From positions 248,001-312,000 of the forward strand of contig NZ_KB899212.1 in the NCBI RefSeq assembly GCF_000378085.1: DNA of 64,000 nucleotides, read 5' to 3'. Within the stretch, counting starts at the first letter, position 1, and each line of letters opens with the position of its first letter. The DNA comes from Hoylesella loescheii DSM 19665 = JCM 12249 = ATCC 15930. Its GTDB lineage: Bacteria; Bacteroidota; Bacteroidia; Bacteroidales; Bacteroidaceae. A model generated the notes under the pieces. The model searched no databases. It saw nothing but the letters and a program-made list of their open reading frames with translations, and was not told where the DNA came from. The position numbers and the translations under genes are program-made. Of this stretch, positions 53,612 to 62,523 are shown piece after piece.

Positions 53612-56104
53612 TTACGCTTCTTTTTTCTTTCGTCTCCAATCTAAGAACACCGTTGCGGCGATAAGCAGCAGCAATGCGGCGTAAGAGATGTAGGCGATGG
53701 TTTCGGTTCGATCGATACTCTTGGGGAAGAAGCTAAGAACCACCTCGTGTTTACCAGGCTTTATGGCGAGCGCACGCAGCAGATAGTTCACGCGTCCCAA
53801 CTCTATGGGCTGCCCATCTACGGTGGCAGTCCAGCCAGGATAATACACTTCCGAGAACACCAGCACGCCACCCTTGTCGCTCTCCACGTTGTAATGCAAC
53901 TGGTTGGGTGCATATTTCGTCAACTCGGCCTTAGCTACCGTGCCTTGTTGGGTGCTCGTTCCCAGCACACTTTCAAAACGTTTGTCGGCCACAGCCTCGT
54001 GTCGAAGGTTTAGTTTTGCCAGCGCGTCCAGTTCGGCATTGGCGTTATCCACATACTTCACCTTATCTACCAGCCACGCATTGCCAAAGGCGTAGGGGTT
54101 GAGAAGCGGCACTTTCTGGTTGTTTTGCAACGGTAAGATAAAGTATTTGGTGTTGAGCATGTTAATAACAGGGTAGATAGAGTCGCCTTTTACACGCGTC
54201 ATGTCACCGCTCGCTTCGGCCACAGACTTCATCAAACCCTGCATTTCGGGTGCGATGTAGGCCTCGATCAGCTCTTGATAGCGACGCAGTTTGGCTGCGT
54301 GATATCCGCCAATGCTCTTGTGGTAGTATGATGTTTCGTTCTCGTTAAAGGTATTCGATGCCAAGTTCAACACACGATAATCCAACCCCTTGTCTTGTAA
54401 TATCAAACGGTCGGTATTATCCATGGGTTGTGGTTGTTCGCGAACGGAAGCCTCCACAAACATATCGTCGTGCAGATAGCGTTTGTTCACTTGCCACATG
54501 TCGATAAGGCACAGCAGCGTTAGTGCCCCAATGAGATATGCGGGCTTCAATTTCTTGGCCTTATAGAGCAACAAGAAAGTTGTGCCGATAACGATAATCC
54601 AGAACGAACGCCAACAGTCGGCCCTGAATATGGCCTGCCTAACCGAGGTAAGATCGGCAAGGATGGGGTTGAGTTGTTGTTGGGGGAACTGAGATAGGGC
54701 TTGCAACTCGTCGCTAGAAACGAACGAACCGAAGAACACACCTGGCATGAGGGCGAACAGCAAGGCAAAGCCTGCGGTTAGTCCGAAGCTCGCATACACG
54801 TATTTGATGTTGTGGGTGAGCAGGTCGGGTTCGTCGATGATTTTCTTTAAGGCCATCATGGCGAGCAACGGAATGGTGAACTCGGCGATGACAAGGATAG
54901 AGGCCACTGTGCGGAATTTGGCATAGAGCGGCATGTAATCGATGAAAAGGTCGGTGAGCCACATCATGTTCTTACCCCACGAGAGTGCTATCGACAGCAC
55001 CGTAGCTGCCAACAAGGCCCACTTCATCGGACCTTTCACGATGAAAAGTCCCAATATGAAGAGCATCAGCACAAACGCCCCGACGTACACCGGGCCTGAT
55101 GTGCCAGGCTGTTCGCCCCAATATTGGCCTATCTGCTGATAGAGATAGCTCAGCTCGGGGTTGCCTTTCTCTTGCACAATGGCGTTGGCAGACATGGGAA
55201 CGGATGCTCCACCCTTGGTGTTGGGCACCAAGAGGGTCCACGTTTCGCCAATGCCGTAGCTCCATTGCGTGATGTAGTCGCGTTCCAAACCACTGTTCGA
55301 CTGGTTGGCGTTGTCTTTCTTCACCAGTTCGCTTTTGCCTCGCATCGACTCTTGTCCATACTGCCAAGTGTGGTAAAGTGTAGTTAGGTTGATGCAAACG
55401 GCGAGCGTTGCGCCAGCGGCACATGCTGCAGTGGCTTTAAGGAATCGTGCCAACTGCTTCTCCCTGATGGCTTGCACCAGATAGGCGATAACCATAAAGA
55501 GGATGACGAACAAGTAGTAGTACGTCATTTGCACGTGGTTGGCGTATATCTCGAAGGCCGCAAACACGGCCGTAACTATCAGTCCGCGCACATATTGCCC
55601 CCTATAAGCCCACACTATACCCGCAATCATGGGCGGCAGATAGGCTAGGGCCATCACTTTCCAAATGTGTCCGGCGGCGATGATGATGAAAAAATAGCTT
55701 GAAAAGGCCCATATCACCGCACCAAGAGCAGCCAACGACTGCCTGAAATCGAATGCGCGCAACAATATGTAAAAGCCCAAAAGGTAGGCGAAAACATACC
55801 AAACGTAGTCGGGCATCCATAGGTGGTAGGCCTTGGTGGTAGCCGAAAGCACGCTTGTGCTGGGATAAGAGGGCGAAGTTTGATAGGTGGGCATACCGCT
55901 AAACGTGGCGTTGGTCCACCTGGAAGTCTCTCCCGTCTTCTCTTTATACTTCAAAACCTCTTCTCCTGCGCCTCTTCCTGCTGCGCTGTCGTGCTGATAA
56001 AGGATACGTCCGTCTATGGTTGCAGGCATGAAATAGGCGTAAGCCACCACGGCAAAGGCTATAACCGCTACCACATCGAACAGGTATTTTTTTAGTATTT
56101 CCAT
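53612..56104 (-). CDS. YfhO family membrane protein
   Basis: The 830-aa protein has about 12 membrane helices (for example near 9-30, 105-130 and 365-390), a loop with FSGMPTYQTSPSYPSTSVL and the C-terminal part GVLVFSEVYYPGWTATVDGQ with KPGKHEVVLSFFPKSI. This is the YfhO family, related to glycosyltransferases of the GT-C fold, with unknown substrate in Bacteroidetes. The start at 56104 is set by a -7 box just upstream; the frame to 56164 would begin upstream of it. It is alone, with its stop near the shared terminator. Confidence 0.88.
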   Translation of the reverse strand: MEILKKYLFDVVAVIAFAVVAYAYFMPATIDGRILYQHDSAAGRGAGEEVLKYKEKTGETSRWTNATFSGMPTYQTSPSYPSTSVLSATTKAYHLWMPDYVWYVFAYLLGFYILLRAFDFRQSLAALGAVIWAFSSYFFIIIAAGHIWKVMALAYLPPMIAGIVWAYRGQYVRGLIVTAVFAAFEIYANHVQMTYYYLFVILFMVIAYLVQAIREKQLARFLKATAACAAGATLAVCINLTTLYHTWQYGQESMRGKSELVKKDNANQSNSGLERDYITQWSYGIGETWTLLVPNTKGGASVPMSANAIVQEKGNPELSYLYQQIGQYWGEQPGTSGPVYVGAFVLMLFILGLFIVKGPMKWALLAATVLSIALSWGKNMMWLTDLFIDYMPLYAKFRTVASILVIAEFTIPLLAMMALKKIIDEPDLLTHNIKYVYASFGLTAGFALLFALMPGVFFGSFVSSDELQALSQFPQQQLNPILADLTSVRQAIFRADCWRSFWIIVIGTTFLLLYKAKKLKPAYLIGALTLLCLIDMWQVNKRYLHDDMFVEASVREQPQPMDNTDRLILQDKGLDYRVLNLASNTFNENETSYYHKSIGGYHAAKLRRYQELIEAYIAPEMQGLMKSVAEASGDMTRVKGDSIYPVINMLNTKYFILPLQNNQKVPLLNPYAFGNAWLVDKVKYVDNANAELDALAKLNLRHEAVADKRFESVLGTSTQQGTVAKAELTKYAPNQLHYNVESDKGGVLVFSEVYYPGWTATVDGQPIELGRVNYLLRALAIKPGKHEVVLSFFPKSIDRTETIAYISYAALLLLIAATVFLDWRRKKKEA

Positions 56105-56129
56105 TATGGTATATATGAAATCTTTTCTG

Positions 56130-56137
56130 CAAAGATA
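56130..56137 (-). promoter_or_regulatory. Promoter -7 box that sets the start of the YfhO gene
   Basis: On the minus strand TATCTTTG matches TAnnTTTG; RNA would begin near 56123, 20 nt before the ATG at 56104. Confidence 0.65.
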
Positions 56138-56424
56138 TATATAATATGTGTATTTCGCGGCCATTATGCCATTAATTTTGACACGATGGCACGTTATTAC
56201 GAATAAATAGCTTAAGTCCCAGCCACGCTATAAAAGGTGAAAGGGTGTTTAAAGGTGAAAGGGTGAAAAAGTGAAAAGATGGAAAAGTGGAAAGGTGAAA
56301 AGATGAAAGGGGGAAAAGGTGAAAAGGTGAAAGGGTGAAAATGGGAAAAAATGAAAGGGGAAAAGGTGAAAAAATGAAAGGATATTTGATGATGAAAACA
56401 CCGCTTGTATATTCAACTTTATGG

Positions 56425-56510
56425 GCTCGGGATAAGATCCTATACACTTTGAGCAAGACCAGAGGGGGTAAATAAGTGACTATTTCGCGAACTGCCATGT
56501 AGCGTAAGCT
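56425..56510 (+). repeat. R1 dispersed repeat, decayed copy
   Basis: CTCGGGATAAGATCC, then TTTGAGCAAGACC, GGGGTAAATAAG and TTCGCGAACTGCCATGTAGC align in order to the R1 copy at 22204-22296 (minus strand). Confidence 0.6.
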
Positions 56511-56667
56511 GGCGTGATGATAGTTTTATATCCCCAACTAGTATCTTTATTCACTTGTCAACTCTCTTCATAGAGCAGCTTGAAAGTATGCTAACGTCGT
56601 GCGATAAGAGAATGATAAGACGTCGCTTTTTTGTCTATTGTAGCATGCTTATTAACCAAGCAAGGTG

Positions 56668-56777
56668 TTCCACTTGTTTTGGACTGTTGTTCCAGCTAAG
56701 ATGGAACAGCAGTCCAGCTTAGCTGGAACAGCATTCCATGTGACATGGAACAGGGTTACATCATAGCGATAACAAAC
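56668..56777. repeat. 22-bp dyad array, copy 5
   Basis: Units start at 56668, 56690, 56712, 56734 and 56756, exactly 22 bp apart, with TTCCA/GTCCA and TGGAA/TGGAC. The last is weak (TTACA) and is followed by TCATAGCGATAACA, like 21.36 kb. Confidence 0.85.
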
Positions 56778-56865
56778 CGATAACTTTAAAAGCTCAGCTT
56801 AAACCCTTGTCTATCGCCTTCCAACCGCTTACCGCTTACGACATGTTCGCTTGCCTGTGGGCGAA

Positions 56866-56915
56866 TAAAAAACTGCATGCGGAGATGTTCTGTTTATGAA
56901 AATCTCTGCATGCAG
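56866..56915 (-). terminator. Terminator of the BspA-like operon
   Basis: CTGCATGCGGAGAT pairs with ATCTCTGCATGCAG (one G-U), followed on the minus strand by TTTTTT. A second small dyad (ACTCCTAAAAAGGAGT) is just upstream. Confidence 0.85.
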
Positions 56916-56972
56916 GTTATGAAGATTACTCCTAAAAAGGAGTTGTTTGTGCCTGTGAGGCTTGCGTCCGAC

Positions 56973-58493
56973 TTACTTTTCGATACGCTTTACCACCTTT
57001 CCGTTGGCTATCTTCACGATGTTCAAACCGCGAACGGGGGCCGAAATGCGTTGGCCAGCAGCGTTGAAGCGCGATACTTCGACAGCAGAACCCTCTTGTT
57101 GGAGGCCGTAAATAGACGAAGTGGTGAGGGGCTTCACCTCAAATCGGGTGGGTGAAACGGCATTGGCTGCGGTGAGGCCTTGCTTAAAGGCGTCCACTTT
57201 GTCGGCAGGCACAAAGAAGTTTATCGTTGTGCGGGCGGTGAAGAAAGCTTGTTGGTGCAGTTCGGGTACAGCATTCATCTGATTGAAGGTAACGGTGGTG
57301 AGGCCTGTACCAAAGAAAGCCTTTTCGCTAATGCCGCTTGGGCCGCCTTTAAATGTGACTGTGGTGAGAGCTTTGCAACCCGAAAAGGCTTCTGCATCGA
57401 TAGAGGTTAGCTCGGCAGGGAATACAATTTCGGTAAGGCCCGATTGTGCAAAGGCTTTCGATAGGATGTTGGTGAGCTTGTTGGAGAGCGTTATCTGTTT
57501 GAGGTTTTTGGCGCCAAAGAAGGCCTGTTCGCCAATTCCACCTACTTGATTGGGCACGGTAAACGAGTTTTCTTCGCGTGCGATGGGGTAGAGAAGCAGT
57601 TCGGTCTTATCTTCATTATATACAACTCCATCTACAGCCGAGAAGCCTTCATTACCTTCTTCTACATCGTAGTCTTTGATGGGTGTGTTCTGAAAGGTGT
57701 CGGCCGCTTTCTCAATGAACGCAGCAGGCAAGGTGAATGCGGTGAGCGCACTACAATTGGCGAAAGCCAGTTTGCCTAGTTCCTCTACCGTTGAGGGCAG
57801 TTTCACGTCCTTCAACAAGGTGCAGCCGTTGAAAGTGTTGGCGTTTATGATGGTTATTGCACAGCCTTCGTCGAATGTGATGGTTTCGAGGGCGGTACAC
57901 TTGTTGAAAGCCGCGTTGCCCATGGTGGCTACCGCTGCGGGTATCTGTATGTTTTTCAGGGCCTGGCATTGGGCAAAGGCGTTGTCGCCGATGTGGTCTA
58001 CCGATGCGGGGATGACACAACTGGTAAGCGACTTGCAACCAAAGAAGGCGTAGTTGTTTATTTTCTGCGTGCTGGCGGGTAGCTTCACCTCAACCAGTTT
58101 TTCGCAACCAGAGAACATGTAGTGGTCTACGAGGTTGTTTTCAGATACGCCATATCCCTTTTTTGCTGTACCTTTCTTTACGAAATAGTACGAGCCGCCA
58201 CCGCTAACTAGGCTTGCTGCTTGCAGGTCTAGGTGCGTAAGCTTACCGTTGGTAGACGTGTTGGCTTCGCTATCAGTGCCAGCCATCTGGCGAATGAAGA
58301 GAATGTCGGCGCTGTTGATTGGGCCAGAGACGGTCAAGTTGGTGATGTTGAACTTCTCTTCGGCAGTGATTTGGCTGTTCAACGTTCCGGCTTGGGTAAG
58401 CGTAACGCTCTTTTGTTGGGCGTTGGCCATGATGCACATCAAGGCAAAAGCCATGAGGGCGATGTTCTTTTTGTTTGTAAAAATCTGTAACAT
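56973..58493 (-). CDS. BspA-like leucine-rich-repeat surface protein
   Basis: The 506-aa protein has a signal peptide (MLQIFTNKKNIALMAFALMC ... ANA) and about ten LRR_5-type repeats (FSGCEKLVEVKLPASTQKIN, FFGCKSLTSCVIPASVDHIG, FAQCQALKNIQIPAAVATMG). It ends in FNAAGQRISAPVRGLNIVKI ANGKVVKRIEK, a short C-terminal sorting-like sequence seen in Prevotella surface proteins. LRR BspA proteins bind host or bacterial ligands. It is the last gene of a minus-strand operon. Confidence 0.9.
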   Translation of the reverse strand: MLQIFTNKKNIALMAFALMCIMANAQQKSVTLTQAGTLNSQITAEEKFNITNLTVSGPINSADILFIRQMAGTDSEANTSTNGKLTHLDLQAASLVSGGGSYYFVKKGTAKKGYGVSENNLVDHYMFSGCEKLVEVKLPASTQKINNYAFFGCKSLTSCVIPASVDHIGDNAFAQCQALKNIQIPAAVATMGNAAFNKCTALETITFDEGCAITIINANTFNGCTLLKDVKLPSTVEELGKLAFANCSALTAFTLPAAFIEKAADTFQNTPIKDYDVEEGNEGFSAVDGVVYNEDKTELLLYPIAREENSFTVPNQVGGIGEQAFFGAKNLKQITLSNKLTNILSKAFAQSGLTEIVFPAELTSIDAEAFSGCKALTTVTFKGGPSGISEKAFFGTGLTTVTFNQMNAVPELHQQAFFTARTTINFFVPADKVDAFKQGLTAANAVSPTRFEVKPLTTSSIYGLQQEGSAVEVSRFNAAGQRISAPVRGLNIVKIANGKVVKRIEK

Positions 58494-58543
58494 GTATTGT
58501 TTATATATATTTAAAAGGTTATTTGTTGATCGTTTGTTTGCGT

Positions 58544-59473
58544 TTAGCGTTCGTAGGGAAGCACCAGTTTAAAGCCCCTTCCACGCAACACCACGTTTTG
58601 GTCTCTCACCTCTTCGACAGTGAGTTTGTGCTTGCCTTCGCGCAGAAGCGTGCCGCTGAACTCTTCGGGATAGTTCATGCCGATGTTCACTTCCAGTTTT
58701 TGGCCAAGCGTTGGCGCAACGATGGTGGGTTTTATCTTAAGTACTCGTCTGGCAGCTGCGGGGCGCGCACCGTTCATCAGCCAAACGCCGATACCCGGTC
58801 GGCGAACGGCCATCACGGTGTTCATTTGTGGATAGATGCTTCGTGAGGTTGTGCCGTATACGCCCACCTTTTGTGCCGAACCGCTGCAACGTACGGTAAC
58901 TTTAAGCGTTTTGTATTTGCCGTCTTCGCCAATAGCCTTTATGTTGGCCTCGCCCTCGTATGCGGCGGCAATCTCAAGGATGCCAGTCTTGGCGTTCCAT
59001 TTGGTGTTTAGTATGCTGTCGGGGTCGTCGATGGTGAGCCGAGCAAGGTCGCCACCGCCTGCAAGACTAACAAACTTGCTCTCGTCGCGTGGGTAAAGGC
59101 GAATCTCGGAGTCGCTGATGCTGATGGGCGGAACCACAACGCTGATTTTTAGTTTACGCTTAAAGTCGCCCGAAAGGATGGTGGCGTAGGTGTCGCCTTC
59201 CAGTAGGCCATTGATGCGCAGCGTGTCTTTCGAAATCGAAATGCTTGCTACCTTCGAGTCGGCGATGTTGGCTTGGTACTTCCCCGTTCCGCCATGAAGC
59301 AGCACGATGCGTGTGGATTGCTTGTTCAGTGCCACCGAATCGGTGTTGTTGGCACCGAAGGTGATGTTTGAGAGTTCGGTGTCTGTGGAGTTATCGCAAC
59401 TGGTCAATGCCATTGCAGCAAAAGCCAGCAGAAGGCAGAGGCGACTTGCCGTTTTGTATATTGGTGTTGTCAT
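58544..59473 (-). CDS. Unknown lipoprotein with Ig-like repeats
   Basis: This 309-aa lipoprotein (lipobox LTSC, Cys26) has no recognised family. The region 30-220 looks like beta sandwiches (ISKDTLRINGLLEGDTYATI, ILEIAAAYEGEANIKAIGED), resembling bacterial Ig-like (Big_2/IPT-like) folds. It ends in VEEVRDQNVVLRGRGFKLVL PYER. It begins three bases after the stop of the upstream gene, so it is in the same operon; the next gene (BspA-like) follows after 50 bp. Confidence 0.7.
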   Translation of the reverse strand: MTTPIYKTASRLCLLLAFAAMALTSCDNSTDTELSNITFGANNTDSVALNKQSTRIVLLHGGTGKYQANIADSKVASISISKDTLRINGLLEGDTYATILSGDFKRKLKISVVVPPISISDSEIRLYPRDESKFVSLAGGGDLARLTIDDPDSILNTKWNAKTGILEIAAAYEGEANIKAIGEDGKYKTLKVTVRCSGSAQKVGVYGTTSRSIYPQMNTVMAVRRPGIGVWLMNGARPAAARRVLKIKPTIVAPTLGQKLEVNIGMNYPEEFSGTLLREGKHKLTVEEVRDQNVVLRGRGFKLVLPYER

Positions 59474-59476
59474 CGT

Positions 59477-60628
59477 TTAGTCTACGTTAAGTTTGTATTC
59501 TATTTCCCACTTTCGCGTCGGCGTTTCTTCAATCTCTATGCGTAGCGTATGTTCGCCTTTTGAACTGAAGGTGATGGTGTTAGAAGTTGGCGTAACGGCC
59601 TGTCCGTCTACCCAGTAAAGGATTTTGGCATCGGGATTAGCCAAGTCGTGATAGTAGAGCGGTAGTGTGCGGGGTGCCGTTCCTTGTTCGCGTACCATAT
59701 ATAAATAAGGTATGCGGTCTTCTTCTTCAATGCCGAAGTTCAGTGGGAGAGTGGTTTGCGACACGGGCGCAGAAGCATCCGAGGCTACCGAACCTTTGAT
59801 GGTTTTCACGCTGAAGGCGTAACGCTTTCCCGGTTCGAGCCTTGTGACAACGTATTTTGTAGCTTGCGTGGTTGCCACCGTTTTGCCGTCGATGGTTATT
59901 TCGTAGGTTACGTCCGTTTCGGCCACGGCATTCCATGACAGCACCACTTCTCTCTGCTGGGGCGTGGCATGTAGGTTAGCGGGTGGTTCGGGCTTGTTGG
60001 GCACGATGCCTTCTTTGGTTTTCACCAGCGATATATCGTCGATAAGGATGTATCTTCCCGCTTCGGCGTCTTCGTAAACAGACTGGATGTAGAAGCCCAA
60101 TGAAGCCGTTTCCACACCTGCGGGTGCCTTAAAGGTGAGCGTTTTCTTTTTCCATGTGGCCGAGAAACCGTTGGCCAAGTCTTTTTGTGCCTTCCGTTCG
60201 TCTTTCTTAACCAACTTATCGCCCTTATGCCAATCGATATAAGCCAAGATGTTGGGCTTAGTAACGGTACCTTGATACCAATAAGATAGCTCGTATTCGG
60301 CACCTGGTTGCACCTTGATATAATGCGTATTGAAGTCTTTATCGCGTGCGATGAACGAGCCTCCATTGGGATAAACGCGTATGGCATAGTTGCCACTGTG
60401 GGCCGTTTTTGTGCGTTCGCGCGACAGCGACGAATTGAAATACCAGTATTGGGGTTTGAGATAGGGGTCGAACGAGGGTGAAGTGCCCTCTTCGTCGTCG
60501 TTATTGTTGGTCGGTTGGGGTGCAACATAGACTTCAAATCCACCGTCGATAACCAACTCTTCGTGTGTTTGGGCCATGCCAGCCTGTGCAAAGGCAAGCG
60601 CAAGGGCAAGAATATGTAGTTGTTTCAT
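59477..60628 (-). CDS. Secreted fibronectin type III / carbohydrate-binding-like protein
   Basis: The 383-aa product from the ATG at 60628 begins with a signal peptide (MKQLHILALALAFAQAGMAQ). The first part (about 25-190) has the LVIDGGFEVY and YKDKDFNTHYIKVQPGAEYE-like pattern of a carbohydrate-binding fold, followed by a fibronectin III domain (about 195-285, PPANLHATPQQREVVLSWNA, YEITIDGKTVATTQATKYVV). The frame extends to 60877 with unlikely sequence. It is part of the lipoprotein operon and is probably surface-exposed. Confidence 0.75.
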   Translation of the reverse strand: MKQLHILALALAFAQAGMAQTHEELVIDGGFEVYVAPQPTNNNDDEEGTSPSFDPYLKPQYWYFNSSLSRERTKTAHSGNYAIRVYPNGGSFIARDKDFNTHYIKVQPGAEYELSYWYQGTVTKPNILAYIDWHKGDKLVKKDERKAQKDLANGFSATWKKKTLTFKAPAGVETASLGFYIQSVYEDAEAGRYILIDDISLVKTKEGIVPNKPEPPANLHATPQQREVVLSWNAVAETDVTYEITIDGKTVATTQATKYVVTRLEPGKRYAFSVKTIKGSVASDASAPVSQTTLPLNFGIEEEDRIPYLYMVREQGTAPRTLPLYYHDLANPDAKILYWVDGQAVTPTSNTITFSSKGEHTLRIEIEETPTRKWEIEYKLNVD

Positions 60629-60666
60629 ATAGTTCTTATTGATGTGTTGGCAATGTATATGTGGCT

Positions 60667-61836
60667 TTATTGCAGGCTTATGCCATACCTTTGGGCCACC
60701 TGCCAGGCCACGTTTCGCAGTGAACCCGTGGTGGATGGGTCGGCAAGGAGTCGTTGTTTGTCCCATAGTCCGCTGCCGGCGGTTAGCTGCTCGATGAGGG
60801 TTTTTACCTCGTTGTAGGTGAAATGGGGCTTGCCCGATGCCTGTGCGGTGAATTGTAAGCCATAGACAGCACCGCATGCCTCCGACAAGAAGGTAAGGGC
60901 GTTGGCTGCATCTTCATCTATATTGGCCATGGTAGTTTCGCCTGTAAGTAGGTTTATGGCTCTAATGGCAGCCACTTTCGAAAGTTCGGCACGAATAATA
61001 ACCTGTTGGCGCAGCATGTCGGCATAGCGATATTGGGTAATTGCAGCCCTTCCGGCAGCAAAAGCATTGTAAAGCGTGATGCGCGATTGGCGTAAGGCGG
61101 GTGTGTTGGCAGCCTGAACGTAAGGCAACCAGAATTGATAATAGCCGTAAGCAAGGTCCCAATGGTGTTCTAACTCGGTGTAGTTGTGGCCTGCAACGAG
61201 CACGTTGTCTTCGTGATCTTTGCGTAGGGCTTCGCTGTTCAGCACGCTGTCGTTGAGGTGGGTGTTAAGAATCTTGTCGAGATAGATGCCACCATAGACG
61301 ATGCCTTGGAAGAGTTCGGCCACCACTAACCCCTTTTCGTTGGCAAAAGCGAGGTTAACATCGCCGATGTTACGGCCTACATATCCGCCTTTTCCTGGCT
61401 TAGCCTTTTGGTTACGAGCAGTTCCTGGCCCTTCTTTACCCATTCCGCTGAGTGCTGCGGCTTGGTTGAAGATGTCTTCCACGTCTTTCTTTACGAGGGC
61501 GCTATCGGCTTTGTGGGTTGGCGATGCCGACAGTTCGCGACGCGGTTTCAACCCAAATTCGCCGTTATTGTAATAACCCTTCATCGTTTCCAGCAGTGTT
61601 CGGTTCTCAATTCGGGCCTCTTTAAGATAGCTGTCGTAAATATAATCGAGTGGGTCGCGCAGCAAAGTGCATTCCAAATAGTCTACGCTGCTGATGCCAT
61701 TCCTTGCAAATTTGTACTGCGGATCTGGGTAGGGGGGCATGATATATGCCGATTCTACCGTTTCTCCTTCCCAGCGATTGCACGCCGAAAAGACGAGCGG
61801 CGCCAACAAAAGCGCCAAGAATATCTTGTGGTTCAT
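60667..61836 (-). CDS. DUF4856-like lipoprotein
   Basis: The 389-aa lipoprotein (lipobox FSAC, Cys19) shows the helical fold of DUF4856: GYIGRNI-type loop (GKGGYVGRNIGDVNLAFANE), LFQGIVYGGIYLDKILNTHL, and NYTELEHHWDLAYGYYQFWL. The family match is from memory of that last motif. These proteins occur near metalloprotease-like and TonB-linked lipoprotein genes in Bacteroidetes, as here. Function unknown; a metal-linked uptake role has been suggested by context for related genes, and I add no more. Confidence 0.7.
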   Translation of the reverse strand: MNHKIFLALLLAPLVFSACNRWEGETVESAYIMPPYPDPQYKFARNGISSVDYLECTLLRDPLDYIYDSYLKEARIENRTLLETMKGYYNNGEFGLKPRRELSASPTHKADSALVKKDVEDIFNQAAALSGMGKEGPGTARNQKAKPGKGGYVGRNIGDVNLAFANEKGLVVAELFQGIVYGGIYLDKILNTHLNDSVLNSEALRKDHEDNVLVAGHNYTELEHHWDLAYGYYQFWLPYVQAANTPALRQSRITLYNAFAAGRAAITQYRYADMLRQQVIIRAELSKVAAIRAINLLTGETTMANIDEDAANALTFLSEACGAVYGLQFTAQASGKPHFTYNEVKTLIEQLTAGSGLWDKQRLLADPSTTGSLRNVAWQVAQRYGISLQ

Positions 61837-61874
61837 CGTGTGTCGTTATATATATAATGTGTGTGGGGTGGGGG

Positions 61875-62495
61875 TTAGGGCAAGATGATGTAGGCGCAGA
61901 ACGGACCTTTTATCTTACCTATGCCTTCTTCGTTTTGGTGTTCGTTCACTTTTAGGGGCTTCACTATGGTGAAACCGTCTTCGGAGATGGCAGAGATGGT
62001 GGCTTTTATCGATGAACCACGCGGGCCAACACCGTTAACCAAAAGGTACATTGGGAAACCCGACTGTGCCTTGAAGTGCAGTTCGTGTTGCTTGCCGTTA
62101 GACAGATAGACCGACGCGTCTTCGTTAGTTTTGTTGGTGGCAATGGTGGTAAGTGCGCGGTTTGCTGCCACATAACGCACCACATAGCGCGAAGCGAGAT
62201 CGGCTTCGGGTACGTTATTGCCCATGATATCTACCTCGCGGAACGAGCAAGTGAGTGTAACGTCGTAGGTTCGCACGTCTTTGGTTATCTCCACTCCAGG
62301 GTAAACGAAGTCGGAAACGGGTGCATCGGGGTTGCCCAGTTGTACGATTTGGTCTTCGTAAGAAACCTTTGGCTTCTCTACACCTGTGAAAGGGAAGAGC
62401 TTGTCGTAGTCTTCGTCGGCATAATCGGCAGTGTTACGCGAGCAACTTACAAGTAGTGCAGCCAATGCCAAGAGCGTATATTTCATTGCGTTCAT
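61875..62495 (-). CDS. Unknown lipoprotein of the DUF4302 operon
   Basis: The 206-aa product from the ATG at 62495 (a second ATG three codons later at 62486) has a lipoprotein signal (MNAMKYTLLALAALLVSC). The mature part has beta-rich segments (VRTYDVTLTCSFREVDIMGN, DASVYLSNGKQHELHFKAQS). I do not recognise a family; a HmuY-like or other ligand-binding role cannot be supported. It lies between DUF4302 and DUF4856-type genes. Confidence 0.65.
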   Translation of the reverse strand: MNAMKYTLLALAALLVSCSRNTADYADEDYDKLFPFTGVEKPKVSYEDQIVQLGNPDAPVSDFVYPGVEITKDVRTYDVTLTCSFREVDIMGNNVPEADLASRYVVRYVAANRALTTIATNKTNEDASVYLSNGKQHELHFKAQSGFPMYLLVNGVGPRGSSIKATISAISEDGFTIVKPLKVNEHQNEEGIGKIKGPFCAYIILP

Positions 62496-62523
62496 GTGTT
62501 CAGTTTGTTTTAAAGATGGTGTA

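Larger units (their letters stand above)
56138..56865. other. Repeat-rich gap upstream of the YfhO gene
   Basis: It holds a GAAAAGGT-type array (56234-56386), an R1 copy (56425-56510) and a 22-bp dyad array (56668-56777). No gene is seen. Confidence 0.65.

Noticed and set aside
60629..60877. N-terminal extension of the FN3-type protein
   Set aside because: The signal peptide begins at 60628 and the extension overlaps the upstream gene with unlikely sequence.
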